The position numbers were made by a program, and so were the translations under genes. This document shows positions 42,828-50,903 of a stretch of 64,000 nucleotides of DNA, piece after piece. Each line of letters begins with the position of its first letter. The first letter of the stretch is position 1. Source of the DNA: Maribacter sp. MJ134 (GTDB lineage: Bacteria > Bacteroidota > Bacteroidia > Flavobacteriales > Flavobacteriaceae); NCBI RefSeq assembly GCF_003970695.1, contig NZ_CP034570.1:1364001-1428000 (forward strand). Reading direction: 5' to 3'. The notes beneath the pieces were generated by a model. It saw nothing but the letters and a program-made list of their open reading frames with translations. It had not been told where the DNA came from and made no database searches.

Positions 42828-45227
42828 TTAGTGAAAGCAGTCCATTCCAATCGGCGAACCATCTGGTAATTTAGGAGCGGCAATTACTTCAAATTTATCT
42901 GGATGGGCATAAAAATTATTGATTCGTCTAACCATCTCCATAGCATTGGCATCCTTTCCTTTTGACATTAGTGCGGCTTTTAAGGCCGTTAACTGGGCAT
43001 TGGCAATGGCATTGACCTGAGGGTGAACCGCATCATGTGCCGCTAAATTCATCAAGTGAAACAGGACTCTATAATTAATGTTGCGTTGCACCTCTTGTAG
43101 GTAAACATCTTTGTACGATTTAAATATGGTGTTCGCTACCAATTCATTAAATACCTTTTCTAGACCAATATTACTAGGCTCCAGTGCTTTCTGCTGAACT
43201 AGTCTGGATGCCCGCTCTGGATGTAACAACAACCCTAGTGACATGTCCGCAGCGGTTTCTGGGGCGGAAAGGGCATCAAAAGACACTCCGGTCTTACCGT
43301 TAATAGACTCCCTAGTTCTTCCATAACCGAACGCCCTAGGAGGAAACAGCTCTAGCTTATCCCTAGGAATAGCAATCTCTTCAGCTTCCAAGGTCCTTAA
43401 TACTGCCTTTAAAGCTTTTTCTTGAGTGGATTTATCAATAGTACGGACAACTTCTTGCCCGTCTCCTTTAACCGCATAATTATACTCCAGACCGCCTACA
43501 ACTTTAGCAACCCCTTCTGTTTGATACCTATGGAAAAAGAATAACGGTACAAAAACATCCTCGAGAACGGAGTTAGGCTCATTGGTTTTTATGTTATCGA
43601 TAGAAAAATTACGAATAGCAGTTTTTCTGACCTGAAGCATAGCATTCAACTCTGCACTAATATCTTCCCCGTTATCCCATAGATGCGCCAAAACATGCGC
43701 GCTACCCTGCGGACGTGCGTCTTGGTCGGTAATGTACCGTAACCCTTTTGCTTTGGCGTCATCCAATATTTTGTTCAGCGCTTCTTCCTCTTCCACATTA
43801 TCTGGAAAGGTTGCATACGAATAGGCTACCGTTACCTTATCCCACTCCCCAATTCCTGTCGCATAGGCATTTGAAAAGTCAATTTCTCCATTAGATACGG
43901 AGAACTGAGGATGCGGATAGTCCATTACGGAGGCTCTGTCATTAGTACTAGCGGCATAATTATGTGCAAAACCTAGCGTATGCCCGATTTCGTGTGCAGA
44001 AAGTTGGCGTATTCTGGCTATTGCCAGGTCCAACATTGGCTTGTGATTATCATCTCGTTCCGCAAATGGCTTGTTCATAAGTGCCTGCGCTATCAAATAA
44101 TCCTGTCGTATTCGTAAACTGCCCAAACTTACGTGCCCTTTCATAATTTCACCGGTACGTGGATCAGTAATACTGCTACCGTAACTCCACCCACGTGTGG
44201 AGCGGTGAACCCATTGAATTACATTGTACCTAACGTCCATAGGGTCTGCATCATCCGGTAAAATTTTTACCTGAAACGCATCCTTATAACCTATGGCTTC
44301 AAAAGCCTGGTTCCACCAACGACCACCTTCCAGTAATGCAGAACGTACTGGTTCTGGTGTTCCGTTATCCAAATAATAGATAATGGGTGCCACAGCTTCA
44401 CTGACCGCATCGTTAGGGTTTTTCTTTTCCAATCGGTGTCTTGTAATGAAACGTTTTAGAATGGACTCTTCAACTGGAGTGGCGTAATCATAGTACATAA
44501 AAGGATAGGAACCTGAACGTGGGTCGAACTTGCGTTGTTTAAAACCATCATCGGGCAGTTCAATAAAAGAACAATGCTGGGCAACCGTAATGAGACCGGG
44601 GTTTGGCGTAACAGAATTAATGAAGGCCCCGGTAGATTCACCTTTGAAGGTCATGGTCATATCAAATTCTACATTTTTGGGAAAAGCCTTAGTTCTCTCA
44701 AGGGCCATGGCACTTTTCGTTTTATCCAAACTATAGGAACCTTGTTTCCCTCTTTTCAATCGTTTTGAGACACCATGCGCATCTTGCATTAAGAAATCCG
44801 TAATGTCAATGACATAAGTACCATTCTTTTCCTCTTCTATATTAAACCCTCCCAATATGGATTTAGCGAAGGCCTGCTCAACGGATTTCCGTTCTAAATC
44901 ATTATCCGTTAAGGCGCGGAATTTTAAGTTTGGTTGCACCAACAGTAATTTATTTCCTGCTTTCTTAAAATAGACCACTTGCTCGTTACCCAATTGTCCG
45001 CGATCTAAACCTATATCATTGCTCCCTATACCACTACTGAGAGAATATACATAAAGAAACTCTTTATCTAGCTTGTCTACTTCTAAGTAAACCTTGTCCG
45101 ATTCCGCGTCATAATAAAAATTAAAAAATCCCTCATATTTCTTAAAATCTTTCTTTTTCTCCGAAAATTGAGCGGTACTCATTTGAAAGGAAACCAATCC
45201 GATGAGAAGTAGTAATACGTTTTTCAT
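42828..45227 (-). CDS. Secreted zinc-dependent metalloprotease (DUF5117/DUF4953)
   Basis: This 799-aa exported protein has a signal peptide (MKNVLLLLIGLVSFQMSTAQ). The active site HEIGHTLGFAHN near residue 406 is the HExxHxxGxxH zincin signature, and RASVMDYPHPQ supplies the downstream Met-turn. The flanking N- and C-terminal regions match the large DUF5117/DUF4953 proteases of Bacteroidota, which have no known natural substrate. It is probably periplasmic or outer-membrane associated. No type IX sorting domain is seen at the C-terminus. Confidence 0.9.
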   Translation of the reverse strand: MKNVLLLLIGLVSFQMSTAQFSEKKKDFKKYEGFFNFYYDAESDKVYLEVDKLDKEFLYVYSLSSGIGSNDIGLDRGQLGNEQVVYFKKAGNKLLLVQPNLKFRALTDNDLERKSVEQAFAKSILGGFNIEEEKNGTYVIDITDFLMQDAHGVSKRLKRGKQGSYSLDKTKSAMALERTKAFPKNVEFDMTMTFKGESTGAFINSVTPNPGLITVAQHCSFIELPDDGFKQRKFDPRSGSYPFMYYDYATPVEESILKRFITRHRLEKKNPNDAVSEAVAPIIYYLDNGTPEPVRSALLEGGRWWNQAFEAIGYKDAFQVKILPDDADPMDVRYNVIQWVHRSTRGWSYGSSITDPRTGEIMKGHVSLGSLRIRQDYLIAQALMNKPFAERDDNHKPMLDLAIARIRQLSAHEIGHTLGFAHNYAASTNDRASVMDYPHPQFSVSNGEIDFSNAYATGIGEWDKVTVAYSYATFPDNVEEEEALNKILDDAKAKGLRYITDQDARPQGSAHVLAHLWDNGEDISAELNAMLQVRKTAIRNFSIDNIKTNEPNSVLEDVFVPLFFFHRYQTEGVAKVVGGLEYNYAVKGDGQEVVRTIDKSTQEKALKAVLRTLEAEEIAIPRDKLELFPPRAFGYGRTRESINGKTGVSFDALSAPETAADMSLGLLLHPERASRLVQQKALEPSNIGLEKVFNELVANTIFKSYKDVYLQEVQRNINYRVLFHLMNLAAHDAVHPQVNAIANAQLTALKAALMSKGKDANAMEMVRRINNFYAHPDKFEVIAAPKLPDGSPIGMDCFH

Positions 45228-45423
45228 TCTAGTTAGTTTAGAATCTAAAAATATGCAAAATATGGGAAACTAATTTTAGTTCTTTAGAGCATGTGAGTTA
45301 AAGAACAAATCATAGAAAATCTCATCATTTATTGAATATTCATTAAAAAATGGAACCTATTAATAAAGAATAACTACCTAATAATTATTTTAAAACCACT
45401 ACCTTTTAGAAAACAAGTATACC

Positions 45424-46887
45424 ATGGGGAATAATGAAAATAAAATATTTTCATCTTACCAAAGAAATCCTGAATTATATGATGAAATCTATGAAACCGA
45501 CGGTTCCATAAAAAGTGTCTACCAGAAACTTTTTAATCTTTATGGGGAACATTCCATTAAGGATTATGTGAATTTAAATTCAAAAGCGAAATCCTCATTT
45601 TTCAATCAAGGAATTACCTTTCAGGTGTATGGAGGCAATGAAACCCAAGAAAAGATTTTCCCCTTTGACCTTTTTCCTAGAATTATAGACCCTCTTGAGT
45701 GGGAAGTCATAGAAAAAGGTGCCATACAACGAAGTAAAGCACTTAACCTTTTCCTTTGGGATATCTATCATGATAAAAAAATATTAAAGCAGGGTATAGT
45801 TCCTTTAGAATTAATCAGTTCTTCTGAAAACTATTTGGATCAAATGAACGGCATAGATCCCCCTGGGGGAATCTACAATCATATTTCCGGAACAGATGTC
45901 ATAAAACATAGCGATGGCAAATATTATGTATTGGAAGATAATATAAGATGCCCGTCTGGAGTAAGTTATGTTATCTGCAACAGAACAGCACTCAAAAGAG
46001 CCCTTTTTGGTGTTTTTAACCACTATCAAACCCATACCGTAACCAATTATGCAGAAAATTTGCTCGAACTTTTGGAGTCGGCAAAACCTAAAGGAGTGGA
46101 CGTTCCCAATTGTGTGGTAATTACCCCTGGAATGTATAATTCTGCATTTTACGAGCATTCGTACCTCGCAAAGACTATGGGCGTAGAACTAGTAGAGGGT
46201 CGTGACCTTTTCGTAGAAAACGATTTCGTTTACATGAAAACAATACGAGGTCCTTTAAAAGTAGATGTCATCTATAGACGTATTGATGATCTTTTTATAG
46301 ACCCCTTAGAATTTAAACCAGATTCATCTTTAGGTGTTCCCGGCCTGTTCGCAGCGTATAAAAAGGGAAATGTCACCTTGGCTAATGCACCTGGAACCGG
46401 TGTTGCCGATGATAAAGCGGTATACACCTACATGCCGGAAATTATAAAATACTATTTGGACGAAGAGCCTATTTTAAACAACGTACATACCTACCACTGT
46501 AGTAGGCCCGATGAGCTGAAATATGTTTTAGAACACATCCACGAACTGGTCATTAAACCAGTAGATGAAGCTGGCGGTTATGGCATTTCTATTGGTAATA
46601 GACTTACAAAAGCAGAAATAGAAAAGGTAAAAAAACAGGTCTCTGACCACCCTCGAAAATACGTAGCACAGCCCATAATGTCATTATCCGTACATCCCAC
46701 TTATATTGATGAGAGTGCATCTTTTGAACAGCGCCACGTAGACTTACGAACATTTACCGTCTTGGGAAAAGACAAAGAATTTGTATTAAAAGGCGGACTC
46801 ACCCGTGTGGCACTTCAAAAAGGAAACTTAATCGTGAATTCCTCGCAAGGAGGCGGATCAAAGGACACTTGGGTACTGAAAAAATAG
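45424..46887 (+). CDS. Circularly permuted ATP-grasp type 2 protein
   Basis: This 487-aa protein is an ATP-dependent ligase-like enzyme with a permuted ATP-grasp fold. Visible family blocks are RIIDPLEWEVIEKGAIQRSKALNLFL, GIDPPGGIYNHISGTD, VLEDNIRCPSGVSYVICNR, VDVIYRRIDDLFIDPLEF, and VIKPVDEAGGYGISIG. It leads a three-gene operon with an alpha-E protein and a transglutaminase-like protein, an arrangement found in many bacteria and thought to make or modify a peptide-like product. The substrate is unknown. Confidence 0.9.
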   Translation: MGNNENKIFSSYQRNPELYDEIYETDGSIKSVYQKLFNLYGEHSIKDYVNLNSKAKSSFFNQGITFQVYGGNETQEKIFPFDLFPRIIDPLEWEVIEKGAIQRSKALNLFLWDIYHDKKILKQGIVPLELISSSENYLDQMNGIDPPGGIYNHISGTDVIKHSDGKYYVLEDNIRCPSGVSYVICNRTALKRALFGVFNHYQTHTVTNYAENLLELLESAKPKGVDVPNCVVITPGMYNSAFYEHSYLAKTMGVELVEGRDLFVENDFVYMKTIRGPLKVDVIYRRIDDLFIDPLEFKPDSSLGVPGLFAAYKKGNVTLANAPGTGVADDKAVYTYMPEIIKYYLDEEPILNNVHTYHCSRPDELKYVLEHIHELVIKPVDEAGGYGISIGNRLTKAEIEKVKKQVSDHPRKYVAQPIMSLSVHPTYIDESASFEQRHVDLRTFTVLGKDKEFVLKGGLTRVALQKGNLIVNSSQGGGSKDTWVLKK

Positions 46888-46939
46888 TAAGTGGTTAAAA
46901 AAAATCATACTTAATAATTACACCAGAAACAATAATTCT

Positions 46940-47887
46940 ATGCTAGCAAGAGTAGCCAATAATCTTTTTTGGATGGGCAGATATATAGAACGTTCAGAAC
47001 ATATCGCCCGTTATCTCAATGTAAATTATTTCGCCTCATTGGATGCGCCCAACATAAAATCACAGAATAGGCAGTTCGTACTTCAATCTATGTGCTATAT
47101 GGTCGGTGATCCGGTAGCGGACGAAAATGTGGTATTACAGGAAGAGGACGTCCTGTTCAAAATTGGTCTGGACCCAGATTTTCCGTTTTCCATCATCAAC
47201 AATGTGAAATACGCTCGCGAAAATGCCAATAGCGCCAGGGACCTAATCTCTACGGAACTCTACGAGGCAATAAATAAGTTTTATCACTTTGTCCTCAACT
47301 ATCCAAAGGACAGATTCGTTAAGAACGGTTTACATGACTTTACGGTTAATGTTACTGAAATGACAGCTATTTTACGAGGTAAGATTAGAGGTACCTTATT
47401 GCATGATTCCGTGTATGCCATTATACTAATGGGAGTTAATATAGAACGTGCAACACAAATCACTAGAATCATAAACACAAAGTACAATGATGCACTAAAG
47501 GCTCAAGGGAGCTATGGCGATAAGTTCAGTAACAGTTTTGAATGGTCTACCCTACTTAAGTGTGCAGAATCATATGATATGATGAGACGTTTCTACAAAA
47601 AGACCCCGACGAGTATTTCTACCTTGGAATTTTTAATTTTGAATCCAAATTGTCCACGCTCCGTAATGAATTCGTTAAATCAGGTTTATAAAAATGTGAA
47701 AATTTTAGACCCAACAAAGAAATATAACAAGAATTCTACGGCTTTCCTCATCGGTAGGGTAAGGGCGGAATACGAATTTAAATATATAGAAGAAATTGAA
47801 AAGGACATCAAAACGTTCATAGAGCATATTCTAAAAAGCCTAACAGAAATAAGTAATAAGCTAGAAGAAGAGTTTTTTACCTATTAA
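46940..47887 (+). CDS. Alpha-E domain-containing protein
   Basis: This 315-aa all-helical cytoplasmic protein opens with LARVANNLFWMGRYIERSEHIARYLNVN, the conserved start of the alpha-E family. Other helical blocks (NNVKYARENANSARDLIS, IRGTLLHDSVYAIILMGVNIERA) follow. No catalytic motif is known. It lies between the ATP-grasp and transglutaminase genes (52 and 29 bp spacings), the standard position of this family, so it works with them. Confidence 0.9.
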   Translation: MLARVANNLFWMGRYIERSEHIARYLNVNYFASLDAPNIKSQNRQFVLQSMCYMVGDPVADENVVLQEEDVLFKIGLDPDFPFSIINNVKYARENANSARDLISTELYEAINKFYHFVLNYPKDRFVKNGLHDFTVNVTEMTAILRGKIRGTLLHDSVYAIILMGVNIERATQITRIINTKYNDALKAQGSYGDKFSNSFEWSTLLKCAESYDMMRRFYKKTPTSISTLEFLILNPNCPRSVMNSLNQVYKNVKILDPTKKYNKNSTAFLIGRVRAEYEFKYIEEIEKDIKTFIEHILKSLTEISNKLEEEFFTY

Positions 47888-47916
47888 TAACAGGTTAATT
47901 AACGTACCTTAGCCCT

Positions 47917-48777
47917 ATGCCAAAAGAATATTCCATTACCTATAAAGCGGATAATAAATACGAAAACTGGGTGCACAACGCACATTGGCAATTTTTAATT
48001 ATTCCTCAAGAAAATAGTTCTCAAGAATATGTGTCCGTCGAATTTTCGAATTCCATTAACGCATTTAACGAAACTTCTATTAACGGTTATGGCTTTAAGA
48101 CCATACGAGTGCACCCAAAACAGAAATTCAAGCAAATTTCCTTTGAGGCACATTTCAAATTAATTAAAAAAGATTTGAACCCGTTCGATTTTGAACCCGA
48201 ACAGGATATTGTAGCATCATTCAATAGATTAAAAGAACTTAACTTTAGAATAGATTTCGATGCTTTTCTAAAAACTACGCATTTAACCACCTTACCTAAA
48301 TTAGACCGTCCGCTTTTTAAATTTGATACAAACCTTTCCATCTTTGAAAATCTAAAGGCGCTTACCGATTGGACTTACATTCATATTTATTTTAAGACCG
48401 GGGTAACGGATGTTGGGACCATGCTGAATGATATTATAGCGAATAGGCATGGGGTATGTCAAGATTTTACACATCTTTTTTGTGCTTTGGCGAGACAAAA
48501 CGGAGTGCCAACAAGGTACGTTTCGGGGTACTTACATCAAGGCAACGGTTATTTTGGCGATTCGCAAATGCACGCCTGGGCAGAAGCGTATATTCCCAGC
48601 TTAGGTTGGGTAGGTTTTGATCCTACGAACAACCTCTTGGCCAACGATAACCATATCAAAGTGGCTCACGGAAAGGACTACAATGACTGCTCTCCCTTGA
48701 GAGGTGTTATTTACGGACAGGGGAAAAACGAAACCTCGCACACGGTGCTTGTCAGTAGTCAGCAACAGCAACAATAA
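47917..48777 (+). CDS. Transglutaminase-like cysteine peptidase family protein
   Basis: This 286-aa protein has a beta-rich N-terminal part (residues 1-120, Bact_transglu_N-like) and a catalytic transglutaminase core: Cys181 in RHGVCQDFTHLFCALARQ, His219 in DSQMHAWAEAYI, Asp235 in GWVGFDPTNN. All three triad residues are present. No signal peptide is seen. The enzyme may be a peptidase or amide-forming enzyme and completes the ATP-grasp/alpha-E/transglutaminase operon. The end is a glutamine-rich tail. Confidence 0.9.
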   Translation: MPKEYSITYKADNKYENWVHNAHWQFLIIPQENSSQEYVSVEFSNSINAFNETSINGYGFKTIRVHPKQKFKQISFEAHFKLIKKDLNPFDFEPEQDIVASFNRLKELNFRIDFDAFLKTTHLTTLPKLDRPLFKFDTNLSIFENLKALTDWTYIHIYFKTGVTDVGTMLNDIIANRHGVCQDFTHLFCALARQNGVPTRYVSGYLHQGNGYFGDSQMHAWAEAYIPSLGWVGFDPTNNLLANDNHIKVAHGKDYNDCSPLRGVIYGQGKNETSHTVLVSSQQQQQ

Positions 48778-48840
48778 AAGGCGGGTTGCACTGCTACAAT
48801 TGCAAAAAAAGAACCTTATTTTTACACAAAATTTTAGGGA

Positions 48841-49942
48841 ATGATAGTTACGACAGACCATTATAAAGGTCTTTTTGATCGCCTTGGTGCGTTAAGGAGG
48901 TATCTTTGACATCGATGCCAAACTTATAGAAATTGAAAATGAACAGGAAAAGACCTTGGCCCCTGACTTTTGGGATAATCCACAGGAGGCGCAAGCGCAT
49001 ATGAAGTTCATCCAATCCAAGAAACAGTGGGTAGATGATTACAATGCCGCCGAAGTACTGGTCAATGATTTGGAGGTCCTTATAGAGTTTCTACAAGAAG
49101 GAGAAGTTTCTGAAGCCGAAGTTGAAGCCCAATACCAAAAAACATTGAACGTTCTTGAAAAAATGGAGTTCAAGAACATGCTTTCTGAAGAAGGTGATGA
49201 ACTCCCGGCCGTTCTGCAGATCACTGCAGGTGCAGGTGGCACGGAGAGTTGTGATTGGGCCGCCATGTTGATGCGTATGTACATGATGTGGGCAGAAAAG
49301 AACGGATATAAGGTCAAAGAACTCAATTACCAAGAAGGAGACGTTGCCGGTATTAAAACAGTGACCTTAGAAGTAGATGGCGATTTTGCCTTTGGTTGGC
49401 TAAAAGGTGAAAACGGCGTTCATAGATTGGTGCGTATCTCTCCTTTTGACAGTAACGCTAAAAGACATACCTCCTTTGTATCCGTATACGTTTATCCTTT
49501 GGTGGATGATAGTATCGAAATAGATATAAATCCTGCGGATATAACGATTACCACGGCACGATCCAGTGGTGCGGGCGGACAAAATGTAAACAAGGTGGAG
49601 ACCAAAGTACAACTAGTTCACCATCCTACCGGAATACAAATTTCATGTTCAGATTCCAGAAGTCAGCATGATAACAGGGCAACCGCAATGAAAATGCTCA
49701 AATCCCAATTATACGAGATAGAATTACGTAAAAAAATGGAAGCACGGCAAGAAATAGAATCCTCTAAGATGAAAATTGAATGGGGCTCGCAAATCCGTAA
49801 CTATGTAATGCATCCCTATAAATTGGTAAAAGATGTCCGTACCTCCCATGAGACAGGTAATGTGGATGCAGTAATGGACGGAGATTTAGACGCATTTCTA
49901 AAAGCTTATCTCATGATGATGGGACAAAAAGACGAAGAATAA
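48841..49942 (+). CDS. prfB: Peptide chain release factor 2, programmed +1 frameshift
   Basis: RF2 ends translation at UGA and UAA. Translation starts at ATG 48841 and reads 22 codons to an in-frame TGA at 48907-48909. The slippery CTT TGAC with AGGAGG at 48895-48900, three bases before CTT, is the classic +1 shift that shifts to GAC (48908) and continues to 49942, giving 366 aa. The SPF stop-codon motif ([15 protein letters not shown]) and GGQ ([13 protein letters not shown]) are intact. The shift is autoregulatory: low RF2 allows slippage. The alternative, a sequencing error, is unlikely because all three elements are in place. Confidence 0.97.
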
Positions 49943-49957
49943 TATAGTAATGAAATT

Positions 49958-50302
49958 ATGATTAAAATATATCACAATCCTAGATGTAGAAAATCCAGGG
50001 AAGGATTGGCCGCGGTCGAAAAATCTGGCAAGGAGTTTGAAGTAGTAAAATATTTAGAGAACATTCCTTCTAAAGAAGAATTACGGGAAGTTATAAATTG
50101 CCTAGGTATAAAACCAGAAAGTCTGGTGCGTAAAAACGAAGCGGTTTGGAAAGAGAACTATAGAAATAGATTACTTTCTGACGAAGAAGTCTTAAATGCC
50201 ATGATTGCACATCCTAAGCTTATTGAGAGACCTATAGTCATTAGTAACGGAACTGCGGTAATCGGTAGACCACTATCGAATATTGAAGATTTTCTTGCCT
50301 AA
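49958..50302 (+). CDS. Arsenate reductase (ArsC/Spx glutaredoxin-like family)
   Basis: This 114-aa protein of the ArsC/Spx/YffB type has the active cysteine in IYHNPRCRKSRE (Cys10), then EVVKYLENIPSKEELREVI and a late RPIVISNGTAVIGRP. The Arg residues needed by glutaredoxin-coupled ArsC are partly present. It may reduce arsenate or have another thiol role, since no ars genes are nearby. It follows prfB by 15 bp. Confidence 0.88.
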   Translation: MIKIYHNPRCRKSREGLAAVEKSGKEFEVVKYLENIPSKEELREVINCLGIKPESLVRKNEAVWKENYRNRLLSDEEVLNAMIAHPKLIERPIVISNGTAVIGRPLSNIEDFLA

Positions 50303-50342
50303 ATTGGGGAGAATGTTCATTTTTAAACATATTAACAAAGAA

Positions 50343-50360
50343 TTAACCAATTACGGTTAA
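50343..50360. promoter_or_regulatory. Dyad TTAACC-N6-GGTTAA, possible operator
   Basis: The two 6-bp arms lie 30 bp before the ATG of the secreted Lys-tailed protein. No regulator is known. The symmetry could be chance in AT-rich DNA. Confidence 0.25.
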
Positions 50361-50389
50361 ACCAACATATCACATTATAATCTAACATC

Positions 50390-50899
50390 ATGAAAATTTT
50401 ATTGAAATCAAGTTTTGCAAGAATATTGCTTTTAGCAGTTTTGCTGCTTATCGGTTCTGAAAGTTTTGCCCAGTTCGGTCGCGGCCAACAAGGTTTTGGT
50501 GGCAGGGGAGCCTATGGCTACGGGAGACAGCGCAGTACTATTCCACAAGCCCAAGAGGCTCAAAAAAAAGAGGAGCCCCAAACAGCGGAACAAATTGTGG
50601 ACGGTACCATGCCATCCATAACGGAAGCTTTGCAGCTTAACGAATTTGAAACGGCGGTTCTAAGTTCGGTTTTAAAGAAATACGTGCAAGAACGTATTGA
50701 AGCTCAAATTTTGAAACTACCTCCAGAGAAAATGAAGGAGGTTTATGAAAGTATAACGGAGCGACAAGATGAAGAGTTAAGGGCAGGATTACCTGCGGAG
50801 AAATACGAAGCCTTCGTTGAACTCCAAAAGAATGGCGTGGCCAAGACCATAAAGAATAATAAAAAGAAAAAAAAGAAACGCAAAAAAGACAAAAGTTAA
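50390..50899 (+). CDS. Secreted small protein with Gly/Arg/Gln start and lysine tail
   Basis: This 169-aa exported protein has a signal peptide (residues 1-27, ending SESFA). The mature start is Gly/Arg/Gln/Tyr-rich (QFGRGQQGFGGRGAYGYGRQ), the middle is helical with LQLNEFETAVLSSVLKKYVQER, and the last 16 residues are almost all lysine (KNNKKKKKKRKKDKS). The Lys tail and helical part recall Spy-like periplasmic chaperone/sensor proteins, but the match is weak. It lies 4 bp before a TonB-type receptor gene and is likely co-expressed with it. Confidence 0.7.
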   Translation: MKILLKSSFARILLLAVLLLIGSESFAQFGRGQQGFGGRGAYGYGRQRSTIPQAQEAQKKEEPQTAEQIVDGTMPSITEALQLNEFETAVLSSVLKKYVQERIEAQILKLPPEKMKEVYESITERQDEELRAGLPAEKYEAFVELQKNGVAKTIKNNKKKKKKRKKDKS

Positions 50900-50903
50900 C
50901 CTT

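Noticed and set aside
48841..48909. Short 22-codon ORF before the release factor, or a sequencing frameshift
   Set aside because: AGGAGG, the CTT TGAC slip site and correct spacing show it is the programmed +1 frameshift of prfB, and joining the frames gives the normal RF2 length.
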